Assembly: GCF_016807185.1 (NCBI RefSeq)
Contig: NZ_JAEVYN010000007.1
Coordinates: 71,160 to 135,159 of the forward strand
Direction: 5' to 3'
Origin: Leptolyngbya sp. Cla-17
Lineage (GTDB): Bacteria > Cyanobacteriota > Cyanobacteriia > Leptolyngbyales > Leptolyngbyaceae
Length of the DNA stretch: 64,000 nucleotides
The first letter of the stretch is position 1; each line of letters begins with the position of its first letter. The position numbers were made by a program, and so were the translations under genes. The notes beneath the pieces were generated by a model. It searched no databases. It was not told the origin of the DNA and saw only the letters and a program-made list of their open reading frames with translations. This document shows, in pieces, positions 52,623 to 59,977 of this stretch.

Positions 52623-52919
52623 GGGGTAAAGGTAGCGAAGCTGCAACGAAGCGCCATCTGAAACCTGAAACATCTGCCATCTAAGAATTTTAGTTAGAAA
52701 AACTGAAAAAACAGCAACTTACCCATAAATGATGCTTAGATTACCAGAAAAGCACACGACGGAATCGGCATTTCAGGCTTTTATCCTCTTCAAACTTGCC
52801 TGTAAATAGTTCTTTTTCGGCATGTTTGAGCCAATCACGAAAAGTTTTATGAACCCCGTGTGCGTTATGCATTCTAGCCGTCGCGTGGCACTTCGTTGTA
52901 ACTTCGCTATCCTTACCCC
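52623..52919. repeat. 297-bp candidate MITE with 34-bp inverted ends
   Basis: The left end starts GGGGTAAAGGTAGCGAAGCT and continues to CGAAGCGCCA (52656). The right end, in complement from 52919, starts GGGGTAAGGATAGCGAAGTT and continues to CGAAGTGCCA. Six of 34 positions differ. The GGGG start and length suggest a Tn3-type end. There is no coding capacity; the 60-codon frame at 52773-52955 is a chance frame. Confidence 0.6.
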
Positions 52920-52952
52920 TAGATGAAGAGTGTGCAGATTAGAAGTGTCAAT

Positions 52953-52966
52953 CAAACGACCGTTTG
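52953..52966. promoter_or_regulatory. Palindrome CAAACGACCGTTTG
   Basis: A 14-bp near-perfect palindrome of the kind bound by TetR-family dimers. No TetR gene is visible nearby and no gene starts close to it, so function is uncertain. Confidence 0.25.
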
Positions 52967-53135
52967 TTTTACGGTTGGGGTTTGTCAGGGCAAAGTAGCG
53001 TTTCAGCCCTCAACCTGTGTAAAAAAACTTGTCAATTAATCTATGTATCAAAATTGGGCAGGCGCGACGAGTTCTGATACCGTTACAGTACCTTAGAACT
53101 TCTGGCCATGCTGATCGGGTATGAGATAGTTTCGG

Positions 53136-53179
53136 CAGATGGACCAGCGGGCGCGTTTGAACAGAAAGTTACGGTTTCG
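53136..53179 (+). repeat. Solo copy of the GGACCAGC end
   Basis: GGACCAGCGGGCGCGTTTGA followed by ACAGAAAGTTACGGTTTCG matches the left end of the 6059-6307 element at most positions. It is directly followed by a Tn3-transposase-like coding remnant, which links this end type to the Tn3 family. Confidence 0.5.
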
Positions 53180-53199
53180 CTTGAAAGGCTTTTTCTGCA

Positions 53200-53303
53200 A
53201 GGCGTTTACTAATCTCGGTCGTATCCTCAAGATCCTCTACATCTTGCGCTATCTCACTGCTCCCATTTTGAGGCAGACAGTGCAGCTACAGCTTAACAAG
53301 TCG
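53200..53303 (+). pseudogene. Tn3-family transposase internal fragment
   Basis: The plus frame reads LGRILKILYILRYLTAPILR, then QTVQLQLNKSN. This matches the Tn3 transposase block G-R-I-x-K-x-L-x-x-L-x-Y-x-x-D-x-x-x-R ... QLN(K/R)GE near the C-terminus. It is about 30 residues long and is followed at 53309 by the GGGGTTGAGCC repeat end. Confidence 0.5.
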
Positions 53304-53315
53304 AATATGGGGTTG

Positions 53316-53395
53316 AGCCGACATACGATCGAATGTCTATAACCGGATCAATGGGCTGAAAGAGAAGGGCTACCCGTTGGAGCCGGAGAAGCGGG
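53316..53395 (+). pseudogene. Unknown gene, 5' fragment before the ISAs1-like element
   Basis: After a TGA, the plus frame reads ADIRSNVYNRINGLKEKGYP, then LEPEKRG. It joins in frame to 54597-55027 once the IS and one 11-bp target repeat are removed. The start is not visible because the upstream DNA is mobile-element debris. Confidence 0.6.
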
Positions 53396-54585
53396 TAGGG
53401 CTGATTCATTCTAGGGGAAGAAAATTTAAGCTAACAGAGGCAGCAATTAATTCGCGTCCCTCCCATCCGACCCATGACCTTGATAGAAGCTCTGCAAACG
53501 ATTCCAGACCATCGTCGCGGTGCTGGACAGCGCTATCCCCTGTGGGTGTTTCTGCTGTTAATCATTCTGGGCACGATGAGTGGCTACCGAGGGTATCGGG
53601 GTTTATCGCGCTTCATGCTCCGCCACCAGGAGCATCTGGCAGAGCGCTTAGGCTTGCGCCGAGCGCAGTTACCGAGTTATTCCACCATTCGACGCTTGTT
53701 GATGGAGATTGACTTTAATGCAGTCGCAACCGCCTTTAACCAATGGGCGCAGAGTGCCGGATTGGTTAAAGCTGGAAACAACTGTGCAGTGGATGGCAAA
53801 AGCTTAAAGAACACGCTCACCGACACTGACACGGCACAGCAAAACTTTGTCAATGTCGTGTCAGTGTTTCAGTTAGAACAGGGACTGGTGGTGGGACAAG
53901 CCGTCTTTGAAAATCAGCATCAGAGCGAGATTAAGGCGGTCTATGAACTGCTGGAACATTTGCAGTTATCTGGGGTAACGGTGAGTTTGGACGCATTGCA
54001 CACTCAAAAAAAACCGTGGAATTAATTCACAGCCAAGGAAATGATTACGTGATTAGTGTGAAAGCGAATCAGAAAACGCTTTATCAGCAATTACAAGACC
54101 TGGCTCAGAGGGATACGGTGTTCAGTATTCATCTTGATGCCGAACAGACGCGGGACCGTCAAACGACCCGAATTGCTGCGGTTTTTCCCTTGCCAGATGG
54201 TCTGAAGCACCTTTGGAGTGGTGCTCAACAAGGAGTGGAGGTGATCCGCCTGGGCAAGCGCCAGGGAGAACCGTACTATGAGCGTCGATACTACATCACC
54301 AGTTGGTCGCAGCAGGCAGATGCCTTGCAAGCCCGCATTCGGTCGCATTGGGGGATTGAGAATCCGCTGCATTGGGTCAAAGATGTCGTGCTCGGCGAAG
54401 ACCAAAGCTCGATTGCAGCGAAACCTGCTGCTACCTTGATGGCGTTCATTCGCAATCTAGTAATTACCTTATTTCGTCGAGCAGGGCATCACTCGATTAC
54501 GGCTGCCATCGACCGCTTCAGCAATGACTTGAATCAGTTATTGCCCATGCTGGACTTTCCCTCTGGCTAGAATGAATCAACCCTA
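53396..54585 (+). mobile_element. ISAs1-like insertion sequence
   Basis: Ends TAGGGCTGATTCATTCTAG (left) and, in complement, TAGGGTTGATTCATTCTAG (right). The target repeat GGAGAAGCGGG (11 bp) flanks it at 53385-53395 and 54586-54596. It has one transposase gene, broken by a frameshift. Confidence 0.85.
53474..54570 (+). pseudogene. ISAs1-family transposase, frameshifted at an A8 run
   Basis: The first part (53474-54025) begins MTLIEALQTIPDHRRGAGQR and has the first Asp block (NNCAVDGKSLKNTLTDTD). The second part (54016-54570) continues at LIHSQGNDYVISVKANQKTL and contains RYYITSWSQQADALQARIRS and HWGIENPLHWVKDVVLGED (Glu block). The break is at eight A (54006-54013), where one more A (or a -1 slip) gives HTQKKTVELIHS. 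This is either a mutation or translational slippage; the family normally has a single frame. Confidence 0.8.
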
Positions 54586-54596
54586 GGAGAAGCGGG

Positions 54597-55027
54597 GGGC
54601 AAAGTCAATCTTCAATGCGGATCAGGTGCAGGTGATGGATGCGCTGGATAGCCATATTAAAGCGGGGAATGAGATCGCCACTTTTCCGGCTGCGGATGGT
54701 CATACGGATCTGCTGCGTGTCTCACAGGACACCTGGAAACTGTCTCACAGGACGCAGGACATTAATAGGGTTGATGAGAGTAAAATGGTGGGCGTACTGT
54801 TGGGTGCGCTGGCTTCTCTCCAGCCTACTGAACCTGATCCGCTGGCAAACCTAGAACTGTTGGAGCGAGTGGCTGAGAAGGGGTGGTTACTCTCGACTAG
54901 CCAGCTTGCGCCATTGTTGGGGCTGAAGTCGTTGCACGGGGCTGAGTTTTGCCGCTATGGGTTTGTGTTTACCAGGGGGGGCAGGAATGGGGCTGAGAGT
55001 GCGTGGCGGGTGGGAAAAGGAAATTGA
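54597..55027 (+). pseudogene. Unknown gene, 3' part beyond the ISAs1-like element
   Basis: The frame reads GAKSIFNADQVQVMDALDSH, IATFPAADGHTDLLRVSQDT, then a helical C-terminal domain (LELLERVAEKGWLLSTSQLA, PLLGLKSLHGAEFCRYGFVF). The last part has a DNA-binding look (ELLERVAEKGWLLSTSQLAP). I do not recognise the family; similar proteins occur on cyanobacterial plasmids, but this is from memory of patterns and not shown. Confidence 0.55.
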
Positions 55028-55347
55028 ATGGGTGCGATCGCTGAGCGGGTTTTCAGTAGACAGAATAGTGCGGTCGATTCACCCAAAACAGTATGCTATG
55101 CAGAATGATTCTGCCTATCTCTTCGATTGGAGTGTTATGCAGAAATCGTCTGGCTAATCATCCGTTTTGGGATGTTATACAGAAAGTTTCAGTCTATTAA
55201 TAGTTAGACTGCAAAAAACTCCGCTGGTGCATATCTCTCTAGCCATCAGATATATAGCTTGATAAAGACTTTAAGGGACTTTGAGTTTAAGCGTAAAAAA
55301 TATCGAATTAAGAAAAACACTAGAGACCTGCAAAGGAGATTTATTCA
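55028..55347 (+). other. 320-bp intergenic region with three TTATGCAGAA-like repeats
   Basis: CTATGCAGAA (about 55095), TTATGCAGAA (about 55136) and TTATACAGAA (about 55176) recur at a spacing of about 41 bp. They lie before the promoter of the zinc-ribbon gene. AAAGGAGA before 55348 is its ribosome-binding site. Confidence 0.4.
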
Positions 55348-56247
55348 ATGCCAATATCTATAAGCTGTCAGTGCGGAAAGTCTTACAACTTAAAAGATGA
55401 ATTTGCGGGAAGAACAGTCAAATGTTCTAACTGTGGTGCAAGTCTTCAGGTTGATAGAATACAAGGTAGTAATGTTCAGGAGCGCAGACAATCATTATCT
55501 GATTCGGTATTTAACCGAGATAAGTTCCTACTCCGTCAAAAAGTTTTGACTATTTCTGAAAAATATGATGTCTGTGATGAGCAGGGAAATCCTCTTCTTT
55601 ATATCGAGCGCCCTGCTCATTTTCTAAGGAACTTAGGAGCCGCGTTGGCAGGAGTAATTGCTGGAATTACGGTTGCTATCTTACTTTTTATGCTTGTTGG
55701 TGTCGCATCTGAATCACTAACAGGCGTTCTAATCTTATTTGCACTGCTTAGTTGGTTTGTGATGACATTTGCTGTCATCACTTTGCTTTACAAAAAACGA
55801 GATGTCACTATTTATCGGGACAAAAGCAAGCAAGAGCCACTGCTTAAAGTTTTACAAGATAAGAAGGTTGAAATTCTGACAGCAACCTTTACATTAAGAG
55901 ATACTAACGGTGAGTTGGCAAAATTTCGTAAAAATTATCTATATGATTTCTTCCGTAAACACTGGCATTGCTACTCTCCTGATGGTTCTCTGATCTGTGT
56001 TGCAAAAGAAGACTCGATTATTTTAGCTTTGCTGCGACGATTCCTCCTGGGTACCTTCTTCGGATTACTCCGAACCAACTTCATCATTGTTCAAGGTAAT
56101 AGTGACAGGGTTATTGGTGAGTTCAATCGTAAGGTTACGATTCTGGATCGCTATGTGCTAGACATGAGTGCTGACCAGCGACATTCTCTTGATCGCAGAA
56201 TTGCGATCGCCTTAGGAGTGATGCTCGATACAGGTGAACGAAGGTAA
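55348..56247 (+). CDS. Zinc-ribbon protein with scramblase/LURP-one-like domain and membrane helices
   Basis: 299 residues. The N-terminus (SCQCGKSYNLKDEFAGRTVK, then CSNCGASLQVD) has two C-x-C/CxxC pairs of an MJ0042-like zinc ribbon. From about 50 the pattern FLLRQKVLTISEKYDVCDEQ, then LLYIERPAHFLRNLGAALAG, resembles the LURP-one/phospholipid-scramblase beta barrel, interrupted by two membrane helices (about 100-150). The barrel continues with VTIYRDKSKQEPLLKVLQDK, ELAKFRKNYLYDFFRKHWHC and FIIVQGNSDRVIGEFNRKVT. Function unknown; the rhomboid protease gene starts 18 bp later in the same direction, so they probably act together in the membrane. Confidence 0.6.
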   Translation: MPISISCQCGKSYNLKDEFAGRTVKCSNCGASLQVDRIQGSNVQERRQSLSDSVFNRDKFLLRQKVLTISEKYDVCDEQGNPLLYIERPAHFLRNLGAALAGVIAGITVAILLFMLVGVASESLTGVLILFALLSWFVMTFAVITLLYKKRDVTIYRDKSKQEPLLKVLQDKKVEILTATFTLRDTNGELAKFRKNYLYDFFRKHWHCYSPDGSLICVAKEDSIILALLRRFLLGTFFGLLRTNFIIVQGNSDRVIGEFNRKVTILDRYVLDMSADQRHSLDRRIAIALGVMLDTGERR

Positions 56248-56265
56248 ATAGTAGGAATAAATCTA

Positions 56266-57009
56266 ATGTCTTCCAAAAATGACTTACACCCAAAATCAGG
56301 CTCTAACCAGGAATATTCATCTAACGAAGAACCTCTTTCGATTACGGAAGGGATGCTAGCTGATCAGCCAGAAAATGACAGGCTCGATTTTGAGCGAGGC
56401 ATGTCTTACTTTCCACCCTTAACATTAATTTTGATTACTGCAAATGTTGTAGTGTTCGTATGGCAAATGGCTACAGGTGCGCTAGATAGTGAGGCGGCAA
56501 TTATTGCAGCGGGGGCATTAGAGAGAGAACATCTATTGCGAGGAGAAGTGTGGCGGTTATTTAGTCCAATGTTTTTACATGGAAGTTTAGATCATTTGTT
56601 CGGCAACTGTTTTGCCTTGTATATCTTAGGAATTACCTGTGAACACGCGCTTGGTTTTATACAATCTGGAATTGTCTATTTTTTAAGTGGCTTTTGTGGT
56701 TCTCTACTCAGCATCATGGTTCAACCGGGACCATCTGTAGGAGCATCTGGTGCAATTTTTGGGCTAATGGCGCTCGTCGTTGTATTATTTTACAGATATC
56801 AAAAATCATTTTTTATTCGAGATCGCCGGATCGGTTTTGTTATAGCGGCTTGGGGATTGTATACAATTTTTATTGGGTTTCTAACGCCTTTTATTGATAA
56901 TTTTGCCCACATTGGTGGTGCTATTGGTGGAGGCATTGCAATGATATTTCAAAAGCCAACTTTATTAACTAAAATCCGCGCTCCTAATACTCAAAATAAA
57001 AGGCTTTAG
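56266..57009 (+). CDS. Rhomboid-family intramembrane serine protease
   Basis: 247 residues with a soluble N-terminus (about 1-50) and six hydrophobic helices. Signature motifs are GEVWRLFSPMFLHGSLDHLF, NCFALYILG, the catalytic Ser in VGASGAIFGLMALVVVLFYR and the His in DNFAHIGGAIGGGIAMIF. The Ser-His dyad is complete, so it should cleave transmembrane substrates. The scramblase-like gene 18 bp upstream is the obvious candidate partner or substrate, which is inference from position. Confidence 0.9.
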   Translation: MSSKNDLHPKSGSNQEYSSNEEPLSITEGMLADQPENDRLDFERGMSYFPPLTLILITANVVVFVWQMATGALDSEAAIIAAGALEREHLLRGEVWRLFSPMFLHGSLDHLFGNCFALYILGITCEHALGFIQSGIVYFLSGFCGSLLSIMVQPGPSVGASGAIFGLMALVVVLFYRYQKSFFIRDRRIGFVIAAWGLYTIFIGFLTPFIDNFAHIGGAIGGGIAMIFQKPTLLTKIRAPNTQNKRL

Positions 57010-57401
57010 TCAGATAATTAGGATGAGGAAACATTCACCAAACCTTACCTTTTTGCGCGAAGCTTGCTTGAGCCGTCTAACAATGCCCATGCACGCCGAC
57101 CGCCGAGACTTGATCTGTTGTGACGCAAAGGTTATCTGCTGCGGGTGATGGGCAACGACTATGAAGCCGTGACGGTGTCAAGCGGGTTTGAGCTGTTCTG
57201 TGTTGAGAGAGTTCTGAATTTCATGCAATCAAAAGTCGTCATCTAGTCACTAGATGAGGGCACTACTGTTTATCAAAGTCTATCTGAAGAATGGGTCGGA
57301 TTGGATTCTAAACGACTATCCGAGGTGTCAATGCTGTTTGCATTTCTATTTCTAGATTTACAACTTAAACATTGTCTCAATCATCTTTGCAAAAGTTGCT
57401 T

Positions 57402-57623
57402 GTCTTATTCGTTAGATCAACCGTATTTCATGTTAGTTCCCGTTTCAAGATCAAGCATCATAGATCCAGTTCAACACTATTTCAGACTGACTAATTGATT
57501 GACTAATTGATTGGCTAATTGATTGACAGATTATTTATCTAACTGCTCATTTGATTAATTTGTGCCAGTCTTATTCGTTAGATCAACAATGTTTCATGTT
57601 AGTTGCCTCATCCAAGATCAAGC
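57402..57623 (+). repeat. Two 56-bp direct repeats, 166 bp apart
   Basis: Copy 1 is 57402-57457 and copy 2 is 57568-57623. Both start GTCTTATTCGTTAGATCAAC and end AAGATCAAGC, with a few differences in the middle. The second is just beside the IS110 element. Confidence 0.7.
57489..57524 (+). repeat. Three tandem copies of GRCTAATTGATT
   Basis: GACTAATTGATT twice, then GGCTAATTGATT, between the two 56-bp repeats. Confidence 0.8.
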
Positions 57624-57635
57624 TACCAAATTTTA

Positions 57636-58697
57636 TCAACTGGGTGCGGTTGAGGCACCCAGTTGAGGGGTATCATCCTGCCAGGGTTGCTTCTGCCTCA
57701 ACATCGCCCAGCACCGTACCAAGAGTTTTCGCGCCACGGCAATGATGGCAATTTTCTTCCGAGTTGTCTGCCCTCCACAAATCCGTTGATAGATGGACAC
57801 GGCCCAGGGATTGTAACGCAGCATCGCCCAAGCCACCTCGACTAACGCACTCCGGAGAATGCGAGAGCCTCGGCGGGTAATGCGACCCAGTCGATTGGTT
57901 TGCCCTGACTGCCTCTGGTCTGGAACTAATCCAGCATAAGCAGAAACTTGCCGAGCATTTTGAAATCGGTTGGGGTCATCGAGTGCCGCTACAATCACTT
58001 CAGCCGTTCTACGCCCAACCCCTGGAATCGTTTGCAACAGTTTCACCTGCTCATCTTGCTGAGCGATTTTTTCCAGTTGCTCATCCACACTTTGGAGTTG
58101 TTGCCACAGAATATCGAGACTCTGCAATTCCAGGTCGAGTTCACCCTGCCACAGCTCATCGAGTTCACACTCAGCCAGGGGTTTACGATATTGACTCAAG
58201 GTCTCAATCCCTGTCACTGTCCAAGCCCGATGTCCACCCGGAATACTGATGCCCTGCTGGTCAAACAACGCACGAATCCTATTCTGGATTCGAGTAACCC
58301 GATTGACCAGGGTCTTACGATACTTCACCAACTGACGATATTGACGACGTTCTGCCACCGGAACGTAGACTGCTGAGATCTGGGCGAGGGCAGTCAGTTT
58401 CGCCAGCTTGAGGGCATCGTCTTTGTCAGTCTTCCGTTTGACATTTTTCCATCGCCACGCTTCAGCGCTGGGATTGGCGACTACAACCTTGTAGCCTAGG
58501 CTTTGGCAAAAGTCGTGTACCCACCCGCTAATCGAACTGGTCTCTATCACGATTTGGTCGGGTTGGTTTTGATTGAGCAGTTGCTCGAATGCCCACCGCT
58601 GGGTGGCGATCGTCTCAAATTCACTTTGATTGGTTGTGGTGTCAAATAAGCAGGCAACTGAGTTGAATTTACCCAGGTCAATCGCGAGAATCTTCAT
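57636..58697 (-). CDS. IS110-family transposase
   Basis: From ATG 58697, preceded by GGAG, about 353 residues. The N-terminal RuvC-like domain has Asp in MKILAIDLGKFNSVACLF, Glu in QIVIETSSISGWVHDFC and Asp-Asp in RKTDKDDALKLAKL (the DEDD set). The C-terminal Tnp_20 domain has LLQTIPGVGRRTAEVIVAAL, with GITRRGSRILRSALVEVAWA-like Ser downstream (RITRRGSRILRSALVEVAW). This family inserts by bridge-RNA guided recombination. The bridge RNA normally lies in the non-coding end next to the gene; here the upstream end is interrupted 70 bp away by an IS4-family element. Confidence 0.9.
   Translation of the reverse strand: MKILAIDLGKFNSVACLFDTTTNQSEFETIATQRWAFEQLLNQNQPDQIVIETSSISGWVHDFCQSLGYKVVVANPSAEAWRWKNVKRKTDKDDALKLAKLTALAQISAVYVPVAERRQYRQLVKYRKTLVNRVTRIQNRIRALFDQQGISIPGGHRAWTVTGIETLSQYRKPLAECELDELWQGELDLELQSLDILWQQLQSVDEQLEKIAQQDEQVKLLQTIPGVGRRTAEVIVAALDDPNRFQNARQVSAYAGLVPDQRQSGQTNRLGRITRRGSRILRSALVEVAWAMLRYNPWAVSIYQRICGGQTTRKKIAIIAVARKLLVRCWAMLRQKQPWQDDTPQLGASTAPS
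57637..57665 (-). terminator. Hairpin at the 3' end of the IS110 transposase gene
   Basis: CAACTGGGTGC (57637-57647) and GCACCCAGTTG (57655-57665) form a perfect 11-bp stem with a 7-base loop. On the minus strand it overlaps the stop codon and is followed by ATAAAATTT. It may end transcription or mark the element end. Confidence 0.5.
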
Positions 58698-58767
58698 GCT
58701 ATTCTCCAAAAGTAAGAGGGTGAGGGTTGGGTTGTCTTTACTCTCTCACGGCTTACATAGATTCTCT

Positions 58768-59909
58768 CTCAGTACGGGACAAAAAGCTTGAAAGGATGAG
58801 CAGGGTAGGGTTTCATCAGAATTACCACACTCTGGAGAAACCCTATGAGCCAATATAGCGAATTAAAGCGAGTCCTCCAAGAACAATTGAACTGGCACGG
58901 AGCGAGGATTTCATTTCTGGCATTGTTCTTGTTAGCCTTGCTGAAAGTCAAGACAGTGAACTTGAGCGAACTGTGTGTAGGCTTTGGTGGTAGGGCATTG
59001 CCCGAATCGAGCTACAAGCGATTGCAGCGATTTTTCCGAGGGTTTGCGCTCGACGAAGCTCAACTGGCTAGCGTCGTGGTGAGTTGGATGCAGATTCCGG
59101 AGGACTGGGTGTTGAGCCTGGATCGCACCACCTGGAAATTTGGCACTCAGTGGTACAACATTTTGACTTTGGGCATAGTTCATGAAGGAGTTGCCTTCCC
59201 GGTACTGTGGTGGCTGTTGGACAAGCGGGGGAATTCCAACAGTGACGAGCGGATGCGGTTAATGGAGACCTTTGCCAAACGGTTCCCCACCGCTAGAGTG
59301 AACTACTTGTGTGCCGACCGCGAGTTCATTGGGCAAGCCTGGGTGCGCTATCTTCTACTCGAACCTACCCTCGCCTTTCGCTTACGGATTCGCAGCAGTG
59401 ACCAGATTGAGCATGATGGCAGGGTGCTGGCGGCGCGAGTCGTCTTTGCCCATCTGCAACCCGGTCAATCCCAACAACTCACAGGCACCTGCCGAGTCTG
59501 GGGCTACCCAGTTGCCGTTGAAGCGCTACGACTTGATGATGGGGAGTTACTCGTGGTGATTGCTCCCCTCAAGGCGCAAGATTTGGTCAAAGACTATGCC
59601 TTGCGCTGGGGAATTGAAACGCTGTTTGGTATTTTCAAAACTCGCGGGTTCTGTCTGGAATCGACGCACTTTACCGATGATAAACGGTTGAGTAAATTGT
59701 TTGCCTTGTTGACTTTAGCTTTATGTTGGGCGATGCGAACCGGGTTATGGTTGCATCAATGGCAGCCCATTAAGATTAAAAAACACGGTCGTCGCGCCAA
59801 AAGTCTGTTTCGCTTAGGGTTCGATTATTTGCGCCATTTGGTACTCAATCCATCCTTGTCCAATGAGTCCGACTTTGTGCAATCCCTACAACTTTTGTCC
59901 TGTACTTAG
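58768..59909 (+). mobile_element. IS4-family insertion sequence
   Basis: 1142 bp bounded by CTCAGTACGGGACAAAAAG on the left and, in complement, CTAAGTACAGGACAAAAG on the right. The target repeat AGATTCTCT (9 bp) is present at 58759-58767 and 59910-59918. The transposase stop is the last three bases of the element. It lies next to the IS110 transposase start. Confidence 0.9.
58845..59909 (+). CDS. IS4-family transposase
   Basis: 354 residues with the three DDE blocks: VLSLDRTTWKFGTQWYNILT, RVNYLCADREFIGQAWVRYL and DYALRWGIETLFGIFKTRGF. The last has the Y-(2)-R-(3)-E-(6)-K signature of the IS4 family. The frame is complete and the target repeat is perfect, so insertion is recent and the element may be active. 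Confidence 0.92.
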   Translation: MSQYSELKRVLQEQLNWHGARISFLALFLLALLKVKTVNLSELCVGFGGRALPESSYKRLQRFFRGFALDEAQLASVVVSWMQIPEDWVLSLDRTTWKFGTQWYNILTLGIVHEGVAFPVLWWLLDKRGNSNSDERMRLMETFAKRFPTARVNYLCADREFIGQAWVRYLLLEPTLAFRLRIRSSDQIEHDGRVLAARVVFAHLQPGQSQQLTGTCRVWGYPVAVEALRLDDGELLVVIAPLKAQDLVKDYALRWGIETLFGIFKTRGFCLESTHFTDDKRLSKLFALLTLALCWAMRTGLWLHQWQPIKIKKHGRRAKSLFRLGFDYLRHLVLNPSLSNESDFVQSLQLLSCT

Positions 59910-59977
59910 AGATTCTCTACATAAAATCATACAGCGTTAGCTCGAATGCCAATAATCTATGTAATTGCTTGAAAAAG

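Larger units (their letters stand above)
57010..57635. other. 626-bp gene-poor region with short repeats
   Basis: It contains two 56-bp direct repeats (separate entry), three 12-bp tandem repeats (57489-57524) and a short palindrome (CATCTAG-TCA-CTAGATG, 57240-57256). A short coding-like piece (VMGNDYEAVTVSSGFELF, about 57146-57200) is a remnant that I cannot identify. Confidence 0.45.

Noticed and set aside
52773..52955. 60-codon minus-strand frame
   Set aside because: It lies across the right end of the inverted-repeat element and has no ribosome-binding site or recognisable content.
53377..53712. 111-codon plus-strand frame
   Set aside because: It starts in the interrupted host gene and runs over the ISAs1-like transposase in another frame.
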